A stretch of 64,000 nt of DNA from CATQGW01 sp965242565 (lineage in GTDB: Bacteria; Chloroflexota; Dehalococcoidia; Bin125): NCBI GenBank assembly GCA_965242565.1, contig OZ251457.1, positions 868,001 through 932,000 on the forward strand. The letters are read 5' to 3'. The notes beneath the pieces are model-generated. The model was given only the letters and a program-made list of their open reading frames with translations. It did no database searches and was not told the DNA's origin. Numbering within the stretch: position 1 is the first letter of the stretch; each line of letters starts with the position of its first letter. Positions 25,403 through 34,138 of the stretch are shown piece by piece. Made by a program: the position numbers and the translations under genes.

Positions 25403-26727
25403 CGCCGCCCCTCCGAGGATCCGTCGCCTTGCCCATCGCGCGGCGGGTCGAACGGTGCGTCGAACGGACTGTCGAGCGGCACGCGCGGCGCGTAATCGCG
25501 CGTCGCCGCGCCGGCGTCCGACGGTTCGGCCGGTGGATCGTCCGCCTGCGCCCGCCGCGAGATACTGACTAGCACGCCCGCGGCCGCCAGTGTCGCGATC
25601 AAGGCCGAACTGCCGAACGAAATGAATGGCAGCGGGATACCGGTGAGCACAATCGTGCGCGTAATCCCGGCCACGTTGAAGAACGTTTGCAAACCGATCC
25701 AGGAGACGATGCCGAAGGCGAGCAGCATGCCGAAGCGGTCCGAGGCGTGCATGGCCGCGCGGATGCCGCGCCAGACCAGTAGCCCGAACAGGCCCAGCAC
25801 GATCGTCGCGCCCAGGATGCCCGTCTCTTCACCGATGATCGCGAAGACGCCGTCGGTGTGCGCCGAGGGTACGTAGAAGAACTTCTGGCGGCTCGCGCCG
25901 ATACCGACGCCGGTCAGCCCGCCGGAACCGAGCGTATGCACGAGGTTGAGGATCTGGTAGCCGCCCTCCTGCGGCATGTCCTCGGCGGAGAGGAAGGTGC
26001 GGATGCGCTCCATGCCGTAGCCGACGACGAAGACGATGCCGAGCAGCACAGCGACGCCGCCGCCGGCCAACACCAGCATGTGGCGGATCGACGCGCCGGC
26101 GAGGAAGAACATGACGACGCCGATCGAGGCGATCGCTACGAATGTACCGAGGTCCGGCTCGGCCATCAGCAGGAAGCCGACGAAGCCGATGATCATCACG
26201 AACGGCAGCAGCCCCAGCGGGATGCGCTTGATGTCGTCTCCCTTTGAGGCGAGCCAGGCGGCGACGTAGATCACGATGGCGAGCTTGGCGAACTCGGAGG
26301 GCTGGAGGGCCGGCAGCGAGCCGATCTGGATCCAGCGCCGCGCGCCGCTCTGCGAGTAGCCGATGCCCGGCAGCAGTACGGCAACGAGCAGGATCACCGC
26401 GCCGAGGATGATCAGCGGCGAGAGCCGCCGCCAGACGCGGTAATCGATCAGGCTGCAAGCCACGAATGCCAGCGCGCCCAACACCGCGCCGATCAGCTGG
26501 CGTTTGGCGAAGAAGCCGGTCTCGCCGTGCAGCTCGAGCGAGATGGCGAACGATGACGAGTACATGAAGACGAGCCCGACGAAGGTCAGCGCCAGCACTG
26601 CGCCGACCAGAAACCAGTCGGGCGAGCCGGCACCGGAGCGCAGCGAGCCGAGATCGGGCACGCGCCGCCCGACGACCAGCGCCGCGCGTCCGGCTCGTCG
26701 CTCAGGAACTCGTCCGATGGCGCTCAT
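25399..26727 (-). CDS. ftsW: lipid II polymerase / division protein FtsW (SEDS family)
   Basis: 442 residues with about ten membrane helices. SEDS landmarks: FMYSSSFAISLE near 55, ARRWIQIGSLPALQPSEFAKL near 130 split by its loop, MAEPDLGTFVAI, AHTDGVFAIIGEETGILGA, and TGIPLPFISFGSSALIATL near the end. It polymerises glycan together with the PBP encoded upstream. A Pro/Asp-rich cytoplasmic tail of about 50 residues follows the last helix. FtsW rather than RodA is chosen from its position in the mur cluster. Confidence 0.94.
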   Translation of the reverse strand: MSAIGRVPERRAGRAALVVGRRVPDLGSLRSGAGSPDWFLVGAVLALTFVGLVFMYSSSFAISLELHGETGFFAKRQLIGAVLGALAFVACSLIDYRVWRRLSPLIILGAVILLVAVLLPGIGYSQSGARRWIQIGSLPALQPSEFAKLAIVIYVAAWLASKGDDIKRIPLGLLPFVMIIGFVGFLLMAEPDLGTFVAIASIGVVMFFLAGASIRHMLVLAGGGVAVLLGIVFVVGYGMERIRTFLSAEDMPQEGGYQILNLVHTLGSGGLTGVGIGASRQKFFYVPSAHTDGVFAIIGEETGILGATIVLGLFGLLVWRGIRAAMHASDRFGMLLAFGIVSWIGLQTFFNVAGITRTIVLTGIPLPFISFGSSALIATLAAAGVLVSISRRAQADDPPAEPSDAGAATRDYAPRVPLDSPFDAPFDPPRDGQGDGSSEGRR

Positions 26728-28106
26728 CGCATCGCCTCCACCAATGCGCGGAAGTGATCGCCGCGCGCCTGGAAATTGGGATAGGCGTCGAACGAGGTGC
26801 CGCCGGGCGAGAGGAGCACAGCGTCGCCGGCGTGCGCCGCGGCGCGCGCGGCTTCAACAGCCTCTTCGAGGCTGTCCAACGGGCCCGTGCAGTCCAGCCC
26901 CGCACGGCGCAGCTGCGCGCTCCAGGCCGGCGCGAGCGCGCCAAAGCAGATAATCGCGCGCGCCCGGCCGGGCAGCTCTCTGCTCAGGTTGTTCAGAGGC
27001 AGTTTTTTGTCGCGGCCGCCCAGCAGCAGTACGAGCGGACCGCGGACGGCGCGAACGCCGGCCAGTGTGCGCTCCGGGGCAGTCGCGATCGAGTCGTTGA
27101 TGTAGCGCACCTCGTCGATCTCGGCGATCGTTTCGAGCCGGTGGGCGACGCCGCGGAAGCGCCGCAGTGTCTCGGCGATGACTGCGTCGGGAACGCCCAG
27201 GCGGGTGCTGAGCGCGATCGCGGCGAGCGCGTTGCTGATGTTGTGCCGGCCCGGAATTTGCAGCTCGGCGGCGGGCAGAATGTCGCGCGTCCGGCCGTCC
27301 AGGGCGACGCACAGCGTTCCGTTATCGAGCCAGGCCGTGTCTTCCGCCGGCGGCGGACCGTCGATACCGAACCAGACCTTCCGCGCCGGCGTAGCGGAGG
27401 CCATGCCCGCGGCGTTGGGCTCATCCCAGGGCAGGATCGCTGTGTCGCTTGCGTCCTGCCGGCAGATGAGACGTCGCTTGAGTCTGACGTATTCACGCCA
27501 GGAAAACTGATCGAGGTGGTTCGGAGTGACGTTGAGCAGCGCGGCGCAGTGCGGGCTGCGCGCAGCGCGGAGCAGCTGCGAGTGGCTGATTTCGGCGACC
27601 ACGCTGGAGTCGGCGTCGAGCTGCGGCAATTGCGCGAGCAGCCCCGCGCCGATGTTACCGCCGACCAGCGGCTCGCGTCCATCGGCGCGCAGGATTTCCC
27701 CCATCAGCGTCGTCGTGGTGGTCTTGCCGGCGCTGCCGGAGATGCCAATCACGGGCGCGGGACAGCGGTCGAGGAAGATGCCCATCGGTCCGTAGACGGG
27801 TACGCCGCGCCGGGCGGCGGCGCAGAGGAGCGGCAGATCGCGCGGGATGCCCTGACTGGCGACGATTGCGTCAAGACGGTCGGCGAAGCCCAGATCGTCC
27901 TGGGCGCCGACGCTCGCCACGATCTCCAGCTCGGCGAGTTCGGCCGTGATCGTCGCAGCGGGACGTTGATCGACGATATGCAGCTGATCGACGCGCTCAT
28001 GCTGGAGGAACTGCGCGGCGTCGCGGCCTTCGATGCCGAAGCCCAGCACGGCGACGCGGCGTCCTGCAAAGGTTGGGGGCGCGGGCGGAGCGATGGGCAG
28101 CGTCAC
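26724..28106 (-). CDS. murD: UDP-N-acetylmuramoylalanine--D-glutamate ligase
   Basis: Adds D-Glu to UDP-MurNAc-L-Ala. 460 residues: RRVAVLGFGIEGRDAAQFL, P-loop IGISGSAGKTTTTTLMGE near 122, NVTPNHLDQFSWREYVRLK, GRHNISNALAA, and YINDSIATAPERTLAGV, the MurD C-terminal motif. A GTG at 28106 overlaps the mraY stop as GTGA; the frame is open further upstream inside mraY with no homology. Confidence 0.95.
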   Translation of the reverse strand: MTLPIAPPAPPTFAGRRVAVLGFGIEGRDAAQFLQHERVDQLHIVDQRPAATITAELAELEIVASVGAQDDLGFADRLDAIVASQGIPRDLPLLCAAARRGVPVYGPMGIFLDRCPAPVIGISGSAGKTTTTTLMGEILRADGREPLVGGNIGAGLLAQLPQLDADSSVVAEISHSQLLRAARSPHCAALLNVTPNHLDQFSWREYVRLKRRLICRQDASDTAILPWDEPNAAGMASATPARKVWFGIDGPPPAEDTAWLDNGTLCVALDGRTRDILPAAELQIPGRHNISNALAAIALSTRLGVPDAVIAETLRRFRGVAHRLETIAEIDEVRYINDSIATAPERTLAGVRAVRGPLVLLLGGRDKKLPLNNLSRELPGRARAIICFGALAPAWSAQLRRAGLDCTGPLDSLEEAVEAARAAAHAGDAVLLSPGGTSFDAYPNFQARGDHFRALVEAMR

Positions 28107-29077
28107 GCGGGCACCTGCAATGCCAGGGCGACGCCGAGGATGCCGCCGGCCATGCCGATCAGCCAGAACCGCGTGACGATCTGCGGTTCGGACCAGCCGC
28201 CCAGCTCGAGGTGGTTGTGAAACGGGGCCATGCGGAACACGCGCCGCCCGCCGCTCCACTTATAATAGCCGACCTGGATGATGTCGCTCAGGGCTTCGAG
28301 TACGAACACCACGCCGATCACGGGCAGCAGCAGCCAGTGGCCGGTCATCAGCGCGAGGATCGCCAGCGCGCCGCCCAGCGCGAGCGAGCCGGTCTCGCCC
28401 ATGAAAATCTGGGCCGGATGCGCGTTAAACCAGAGGAAGCCCAGCACCGCGCCGACCGTGGTGAAGGCGAAGCGCACGATGAAGTCCTGCTCCTGGCCCA
28501 CGGCGATTACGCCGAATGAGGCAATCGCGATCGCCGCCGTGCCGCCGGCGAGACTGTCCAGCCCGTCGGTGATTCCGACCGAGATGATCGTTGAGAAGAC
28601 GACGACCGCCGCGATTACGACGTAGATCGGGCCGAGGTCGAACTGGCCCGCCCAGGGCACGTTGAGGCTGCGTACCTCGAGTCCGAAGTAGAGCACCAGT
28701 CCGACGCCCACAGAGAACAGTCCGAGCAGCGCGAATTTGATCCGCCACGAGAGGCCGGATTGCACGCGCCCGATCAGCGTGCCCGTGTCGTCGAGCCAGC
28801 CCAACGCCGCCAGCGCCACGATGCCGACCAGCGGCAGCAGGATCGACCAGCGGTCTCCCTCGACCAGATTGGCGGCGATGGTCAGGATCACAATGGCGGT
28901 GATGAAGATGATGCCGCCCATGGTAGGCGTGCCCGACTTGACGTGGTGCGTGCCCGGGCCTTCCTCGGAGATCGCCTTGCCGAAGCCGCGCCGACGAATC
29001 CAGGCGATCATCGGCCCGCCGATGGCGAGCGCGAGGACGAAAGCAAGACCGGCGGTACCGAGCGAAAACGTGGTCAT
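28103..29077 (-). CDS. mraY: phospho-N-acetylmuramoyl-pentapeptide-transferase
   Basis: Moves phospho-MurNAc-pentapeptide to undecaprenyl phosphate to form lipid I. 324 residues with about ten membrane helices. Landmarks: GPGTHHVKSGTPTMGGIIF near 40, LGWLDDTGTL, ISVGITDGLDSLAGGTAAIA near 165, and the cytoplasmic RVFRMAPFHNHLELGGW near 278. All the Asp/His active-site positions appear intact. ATGA overlap with murF. Confidence 0.96.
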   Translation of the reverse strand: MTTFSLGTAGLAFVLALAIGGPMIAWIRRRGFGKAISEEGPGTHHVKSGTPTMGGIIFITAIVILTIAANLVEGDRWSILLPLVGIVALAALGWLDDTGTLIGRVQSGLSWRIKFALLGLFSVGVGLVLYFGLEVRSLNVPWAGQFDLGPIYVVIAAVVVFSTIISVGITDGLDSLAGGTAAIAIASFGVIAVGQEQDFIVRFAFTTVGAVLGFLWFNAHPAQIFMGETGSLALGGALAILALMTGHWLLLPVIGVVFVLEALSDIIQVGYYKWSGGRRVFRMAPFHNHLELGGWSEPQIVTRFWLIGMAGGILGVALALQVPA

Positions 29078-30459
29078 CGCGCCTCGCCTTCGGAACGGCC
29101 GACGCGGAGGATCTGCTCTACCAGTTCTTCGAGCTGCACCGCGTGCGAGGCTTTGATCAGCACTGTTGCGTCGGCGCCCAACTCGGGCGTGAGCGCCTCG
29201 GTCGCGTCGGTCGGGTTGGTGTGAACGCTCACGTCGTCCAGCCCGGCGGCGCGCGCAGCGGTCGCAATTGCCGCGGCGCGGCGCCCGACGGTGAGCAGGC
29301 GGTCGCAGCGTTCGGCGGCGTATGCGCCGATCTCGAGGTGCGCGGCGGTTTCTTCCGTACCCAGCTCGAGCATGTCGCCCAGCACGGCGATGCGCGGGGC
29401 TGGTTGCGCGGCGAGCAGGTCCAGCGCGGCGCGCATCGAGAGCGGCGCGGCGTTGTAGGCGTCGTCGATGATCGTCGCGCCGTTGGGCGCGAAGCGCCGC
29501 CGCAGGCGAGAGCCGGGCTGCAACAGCGCGGCGCTGTCGGCGATCTGGTCCAGCGAAAGGCCCGCGCGCAGGCCGACGGCCGCGGCGGCCAGGACGGTCA
29601 TCGCCTGGTGCTCGCCGATCAACGGGATATGCACCGTGGTCGACTCTGCCCGGTGGTGGAGCTCGAAGCGCAGGCCGTCGAAGCCCAGCGCTTCGATGCG
29701 CTCGACGCGCAGGTCGGCATCGGCCGCGCGGCCGAACGTGACGACCTGCGCCTGCGTGCGCACCGCCATATTGCGCACGCGCTGATCATCGGCGTTGAGT
29801 ACGGCCAGACCGTCGGGTGGGAGACTCGCGGGGAGCAGTCCCTTGATCCGCTCCGTGTCGTCGAGCGTGCCGAAGCGTTCGAGGTGGGTGGGACCGACGT
29901 TGGTGACGATGCCGATATCGGCGCGCGCAGTGCAGACGAGCAGCTCCATCTCGGCCTGCGAATACGGTCCCAGCTCGAGCACCGCCCAGCGATGCTCCGG
30001 ACCCAGACCCAGAATCGCGATCGGCAGCCCGATATCGCCGTTAAAGTTGCGCGGCGACTGATACGTAGGGAAGTGCGCGGCGAGAATCTGCGTCGTGGCT
30101 TCGCGGACGGTCGTCTTACCGACGCTGCCCGTGATCCCGACGACGGTCGCCGGCATTCGCTCGCGCCAGCCGACGGCCGCCCGCTGCATTGCCGCGAGCG
30201 CGTCGGGTACCAGATGGACATCGACGCCGTCCGCGACCTCCACCGGTTGCGAGATCAGTACCGCCGCCGCTCCGCGCGCCGCCGCGTCATCTACATAGAG
30301 ATGTCCGTCGCTGCGCTCGCCTGGCAGCGCGACAAACAGCGAGCCCACCTCGACTTCGCGCGAGTCGATCACGATGTTGGTGAACGGCGCCGCCGACAGA
30401 TCCGCGTTGGGCGCGTCGGGCAGGCCGAGCAGGTGGGCGAGATCACGCGATGAGATCAT
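29074..30459 (-). CDS. murF: UDP-N-acetylmuramoyl-tripeptide--D-alanyl-D-alanine ligase
   Basis: Joins D-Ala-D-Ala, made by Ddl in the same cluster, to the muramyl tripeptide. 461 residues: FTNIVIDSREVEVGSLFVAL and GERSDGHLYVDDAAARG in the N domain, P-loop TGSVGKTTVREATTQIL near 112, NFNGDIGLP, TNVGPTHLERFG, and IIDDAYNAAPLSMRAALD near 320. ATGA overlap with the upstream PBP gene. Confidence 0.95.
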   Translation of the reverse strand: MISSRDLAHLLGLPDAPNADLSAAPFTNIVIDSREVEVGSLFVALPGERSDGHLYVDDAAARGAAAVLISQPVEVADGVDVHLVPDALAAMQRAAVGWRERMPATVVGITGSVGKTTVREATTQILAAHFPTYQSPRNFNGDIGLPIAILGLGPEHRWAVLELGPYSQAEMELLVCTARADIGIVTNVGPTHLERFGTLDDTERIKGLLPASLPPDGLAVLNADDQRVRNMAVRTQAQVVTFGRAADADLRVERIEALGFDGLRFELHHRAESTTVHIPLIGEHQAMTVLAAAAVGLRAGLSLDQIADSAALLQPGSRLRRRFAPNGATIIDDAYNAAPLSMRAALDLLAAQPAPRIAVLGDMLELGTEETAAHLEIGAYAAERCDRLLTVGRRAAAIATAARAAGLDDVSVHTNPTDATEALTPELGADATVLIKASHAVQLEELVEQILRVGRSEGEAR

Positions 30460-32399
30460 TGCTCCACCTCGCTCACCCGCTCGCTCTGCTGCTGCGGTTC
30501 CGTCGCACCGGTCGCATCGGTCGCAGCGTCGGCGTCGGATGCCGCCTCCTGGGCCGGCTCTGTTTCGGCTGTCCCCTCCGGCCCAACAGTCGGCCCAACA
30601 GTCGGTGTGACAGTCGGCTCAACAGGCGGCGCGGCAGTCGGCGGCCCGGTGCCGTATTCGCCCGGACCTGTCAGCCAGGTCTGCGGCTGCGCCACGTAGA
30701 CCGAGGGCGGCACGCCCAGATAGGGCAGACTGCGCCCCACGATCTCGCTGAAAATCGGCGCGGCTACGATCCCGCCGAATGTCTCGCCGCGCGGGTGGTC
30801 GATCCGCACCAGCACGACAATCCGCGGATCGTCCACCGGCGCGAAGCCCGCGAACGAAGCCAACGACGTTTCGTTTGAGTACTCGCCGTCGAGCAGCACA
30901 TCGGTCGTGCCCGATTTGCCGGCGACCGGCCAGCCGGGCGTCTGCGCCGGGTGATCCTGCACACCGTCGACCACCGCCTGCATCATGTAGGTCAGCGTTT
31001 TGGCCGTCTCCTCCGAAATCACCCGCCGCACGAACGTCGGCTCCAGCTCGTGAGCCTCGGTATCGCCGATCGTGGCCCGCACGATGCGCGGACGCACCAG
31101 CTCTCCCCCGTTCGCGATCGCCGAGTAGGCCTGAATGATCTGTAGCGGCGTCACGGCGATGCCCTGCCCGAATGTGTTCGTCGCAAACTGCACCGGCGAC
31201 CAGGCCACATCGGTTGAAGTGGTGACGATTCCGACGCTCTCGCCCGGCAGCCCGGAGCCCGTCAGTTCGCCGAAGCCGAACTGCTCCACGTACTCGTAGA
31301 AGGTTCGCGGGCCCATCTGCTGGCCGAGCCAGACCGTGCCGGTGTTCAGCGAACGTTGCAGAATCTGAGTCATCGTCTGCTCGCCGTGCCAGCTGAGGTC
31401 AAAGTTGCGGATCGTCCGCTCGCCGACCACCGCCGCGCCGGTGTCGATGAATGTCGTCCACGGCGTCACCACATGGGCGTCCAGGCCGGCGGCCATCGTG
31501 ATCACCTTGAAGACCGAACCGGGTTCGTAGACGTCGGAGGCAGCGCGGCTGCGCAGCACGCCGATGTCGAAGGCGTCGTCCGCCAGGTCCAGCAGCTCGG
31601 GGTTGTAAGCGGGCATTGTCGCCACCGCGAGGATGTCTCCGTTGCGAGGGTCCGCGACGACGATCACGCCGCCGATAGCGCTCCAGCGTTCGACCGCCGC
31701 GCGCAGCGTCTTTTCGGCGATCCGCTGAATGTTGCGGTCGATCGTCAGCACGATGTCGGCGCCCTCTTCGTAGGGCAGTTCGAGCCGCGCGCCGAACGGA
31801 ATCGGCTGGCCGAGGCCGTCCTGCTCGTAGATCAGCAGGCCCGACTCGCCGCCCAGCGTGCCGTCGAGCGAGTATTCGAGGCCGGCCAGGCCTTGCTCGT
31901 CGCGCCCGACGATGCCGATCACCGGCGCGGCCATCTCGCCTTCCACGTAGCGCCGGGTGCTCGTCTTGCGCACGGTCACGCCGTAGAGCCGCTCGGCGTG
32001 GATCGCGGCTCCGGCGTAGTACTGCACGTAGGCGATCAGCGCGTCGTGTCCATCGGCGTTCGCCGCCAGGCTCAGCACCTGCGACTCGTCGGCGCGCAGC
32101 AGATAGGCCAGCCGCGCCGAGGCCTCGGTCGGCTGGAACCCGTTTCGGCCCCAAATTCGCGTGTCCACATGGATTTCCCAGGTGTCCACGCTGGTGACCA
32201 GGGGAAAGCCGTTGCGATCCAGGATTGAGCCGCGCGGACCCTTCGTCTCGATCTGCCAGACCCGATCGGCGGCGGCCTCGTGCTCCTGATGTTCGACGAT
32301 TTGCAGCATCACCAGGCGTCCAACCAGCACCAGCGCCAGCACGACCAGCACGATCACCACGGCGCGCATTCGCCAGCGGCTGATGATTCCGCTCTCCAT
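30456..32399 (-). CDS. ftsI: division-specific class B penicillin-binding protein (transpeptidase)
   Basis: 647 residues: one N-terminal membrane helix (about 12-33), a PBP dimerisation domain (RGSILDRNGFPLVTS near 55), then a transpeptidase domain with all three motifs: SVFK near 295, SLN near 349 and KSGTT near 495. Cross-links septal peptidoglycan with FtsW. There are no PASTA domains; a low-complexity Pro/Thr/Glu tail of about 60 residues (TVTPTVGPTVGPEGT) ends the protein and is encoded partly by a 12 bp repeat near 30580-30630. Position places it as FtsI. Confidence 0.93.
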   Translation of the reverse strand: MESGIISRWRMRAVVIVLVVLALVLVGRLVMLQIVEHQEHEAAADRVWQIETKGPRGSILDRNGFPLVTSVDTWEIHVDTRIWGRNGFQPTEASARLAYLLRADESQVLSLAANADGHDALIAYVQYYAGAAIHAERLYGVTVRKTSTRRYVEGEMAAPVIGIVGRDEQGLAGLEYSLDGTLGGESGLLIYEQDGLGQPIPFGARLELPYEEGADIVLTIDRNIQRIAEKTLRAAVERWSAIGGVIVVADPRNGDILAVATMPAYNPELLDLADDAFDIGVLRSRAASDVYEPGSVFKVITMAAGLDAHVVTPWTTFIDTGAAVVGERTIRNFDLSWHGEQTMTQILQRSLNTGTVWLGQQMGPRTFYEYVEQFGFGELTGSGLPGESVGIVTTSTDVAWSPVQFATNTFGQGIAVTPLQIIQAYSAIANGGELVRPRIVRATIGDTEAHELEPTFVRRVISEETAKTLTYMMQAVVDGVQDHPAQTPGWPVAGKSGTTDVLLDGEYSNETSLASFAGFAPVDDPRIVVLVRIDHPRGETFGGIVAAPIFSEIVGRSLPYLGVPPSVYVAQPQTWLTGPGEYGTGPPTAAPPVEPTVTPTVGPTVGPEGTAETEPAQEAASDADAATDATGATEPQQQSERVSEVEQ

Positions 32400-32424
32400 C
32401 GGCGTCCTCCGCGCGCGTCTCGCG

Positions 32425-32880
32425 TCAGTCGAGAATCAGCAGGTCCAACAGCAGGTTCAGCCAGCCCGCGGGCTCCTGATGCGTGATCGGTCCGGGACGG
32501 GGCAGGTAGCGGCTCGGCATCACGCGCGACGGAGGTGGATAATCCACCTCCAGCCGCACCGTCGGCTTCGCATCCACCATCCGCAAGCGGGTACGCGCGT
32601 CTTGCTCGATCCGATTCAGCGAGGCCAGCTCGCCGACATGCGCGGCCAGCGAGCGCAGCTCGGAGCGCAGCCGTTCGCGCTCCGCCTCCAGCGCGATCAG
32701 GCGCGCCCCCGTCTCAGTGGCGTTCGACGACTGGAGCACCGGCAGCGAGGCGGCCAGGCAGAGGCCGACTAGCAGGATCCAGACCCAGGCGGGCATGCGC
32801 GCCTGCGGCAGCAGACGCCCCCGGGCAAAGGGACGCCGAGCGCGGCGCGCGAGCGGAGCGGTCGGCGCGGCGGCGGTCAT
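32425..32880 (-). CDS. ftsL: FtsL/DivIC-like septum formation protein
   Basis: 151 residues with the bitopic divisome layout: a basic N terminus (about 1-28), one membrane helix (about 30-47, VWILLVGLCLAASLPVL), a coiled coil (about 58-88, LIALEAERERLRSELRSLAA), then a short extracytoplasmic tail with TRLRMVDAKPTVRLEV. Its place between rsmH and ftsI supports FtsL; sequence cannot fully separate it from a DivIC/FtsB-type protein. A Pro-rich hydrophobic end (LLLDLLILD) is unusual. Confidence 0.82.
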   Translation of the reverse strand: MTAAAPTAPLARRARRPFARGRLLPQARMPAWVWILLVGLCLAASLPVLQSSNATETGARLIALEAERERLRSELRSLAAHVGELASLNRIEQDARTRLRMVDAKPTVRLEVDYPPPSRVMPSRYLPRPGPITHQEPAGWLNLLLDLLILD

Positions 32881-33245
32881 GCCGCCTCGCGGCGGACCGA
32901 TGCCGCAGTATGTAATTTACGCAGCATCGGCCCCGGATTCGGGCGAACGGCGGCGCGGGATGGCATACTGAGGTCATCCGGCGCTGCGTCCGACGGGAGG
33001 GCGAGAAGAGCTGCCGGGCCGTGGGGCAGACCGCGCGTTGTGACAAGGGGATAGATGCCACGCTGATCCCGCGACGAGTCGCGGAACGCACGCGGCTTCC
33101 GAGTGTGGCGGCGGGGCTTCTCCTTTACTGCAGTGACTTGTAGGACATCCCCTTCGCGCGATCTGCCCCACGGCCCGGCAACGATGTTCCGCTCAGCCGC
33201 GGCGCGGCTGTTCGGTGCGGTGTTGGTGAGCGAAGACCGGTTCAT
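32877..33245 (-). CDS. possible small basic protein filling the rsmH-ftsL gap (doubtful)
   Basis: A 122-codon frame whose ATG overlaps the rsmH stop (TGATG) and whose TGA overlaps the ftsL start (ATGA), exactly like the real junctions of this operon. Against it: about 70% G/C at third codon positions (hand count), lower than I expect for the neighbouring genes; many Arg/Pro/Ser and no domain I recognise; and its middle is a long inverted repeat at 33012-33180. It is either an uncharacterised coupled gene or a chance frame over a structured RNA. Confidence 0.3.
   Translation of the reverse strand: MNRSSLTNTAPNSRAAAERNIVAGPWGRSREGDVLQVTAVKEKPRRHTRKPRAFRDSSRDQRGIYPLVTTRGLPHGPAALLALPSDAAPDDLSMPSRAAVRPNPGPMLRKLHTAASVRREAA
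33012..33180. other. large imperfect inverted repeat inside the division operon (candidate structured RNA or MITE-like element)
   Basis: Nineteen contiguous pairs (33012-33030 with 33162-33180), one mismatch, six pairs (33032-33037 with 33155-33160), a 7-base bulge (33038-33044), then eight pairs (33045-33052 with 33147-33154). The 94-base interior has its own hairpins, including CCGCGA-cgac/g-TCGCGG-type pairing at 33069-33084 and GCCAC/GTGGC (33057-33061 with 33105-33109). No U-run follows on either strand, so it is not a simple terminator. No target-site duplication is evident. Confidence 0.6.
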
Positions 33246-34138
33246 CAGACGGCCTCCGCTGCGCGCAGCCGCGCGCTGCGCGCGCGCGGGTTGCGCTGAA
33301 TTTCCTCGGCGCTGGGCCGAAGCACTTTTTTGGTGAGCGAGCGGAAGACCGCCCCCTCGCCCGACGACGCTTCACGGATGAAGCGCTTCACGATCCGATC
33401 TTCCAGCGAGTGAAACGCGATTGCGGCAAACCGCCCGCCCGCTCCCAGCAGGCCGCGCAGCGAGGCCAGAAACGCGCTGAGGCGCTCCAGTTCGCCGTTG
33501 ACTTCAAGGCGCAGCGCGCGGAAGACATGCGTGGCCGGATGCAGCCGGCGGCGCGGACCGCGCCCCACTGCGGCGAGCACGGCCTCGGCCAGGTCCGCAG
33601 TTGTGTAGAACGGTCGGCGTGCCACGATGGCGCGCGCGATTCGGCGCGAGCGGCGCTCTTCGCCAAGCCGCCAGATAATGTCGGCCAGATGCGCTTCTTG
33701 GTAGTCGTTCACCACATCCGCCGCCGTCTGTTCCGCGTCCGGCCCCAGCCGCATGTCCAGCGGCCCTTCCTGTTGGAAGGAGAAGCCGCGCTGCGGGTCG
33801 TCCAGCTGCAAGCTCGAAACGCCCAAGTCGCAGAACACGCCGTCCACGGTCTCGAAGCCGTTGCGGGCGGCGGCCTCGGCGCAGCGATCGAGCCAGGCCT
33901 GCTCGAGGCGGCAGCGCTCGCCGAACGAGGCCAGCCGCTCCCGCGCCGCTGCAAGCGCCTGCGGGTCCGCGTCCAGCCCGAGCAGCCGGCCGTCGGGCGC
34001 GGACGCTTCGAGGATCGCGGCTGCGTGCCCGCCGAGGCCGACGGTGGCGTCGACGTAGACGCCGCCGCTACGTACGTTGAGCATCGCCAGCGCCTCGCTC
34101 AGCATGACCGGCTCGTGGGTTGGCTGCGCTGCGCTCAT
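33245..34138 (-). CDS. rsmH: 16S rRNA (cytosine1402-N4)-methyltransferase
   Basis: 297 residues of the MraW/RsmH family: HEPVMLSEALAML at the N terminus, SAM-binding YVDATVGLGGHAAAIL near 30, DLGVSSLQLDDPQRGFSF near 105, GPLDMRL, LHPATHVFRALRLEVNGEL near 198 and FHSLEDRIVKRFIRE near 243. Modifies the decoding centre of 16S rRNA. ATGA overlap with mraZ. Confidence 0.97.
   Translation of the reverse strand: MSAAQPTHEPVMLSEALAMLNVRSGGVYVDATVGLGGHAAAILEASAPDGRLLGLDADPQALAAARERLASFGERCRLEQAWLDRCAEAAARNGFETVDGVFCDLGVSSLQLDDPQRGFSFQQEGPLDMRLGPDAEQTAADVVNDYQEAHLADIIWRLGEERRSRRIARAIVARRPFYTTADLAEAVLAAVGRGPRRRLHPATHVFRALRLEVNGELERLSAFLASLRGLLGAGGRFAAIAFHSLEDRIVKRFIREASSGEGAVFRSLTKKVLRPSAEEIQRNPRARSARLRAAEAV

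Noticed and set aside
33012..33180. Assignment of the inverted repeat as 6S RNA, tmRNA, RNase P or a known riboswitch
   Set aside because: Length suits 6S RNA, but I could not match the conserved bases of any of these; left unnamed.
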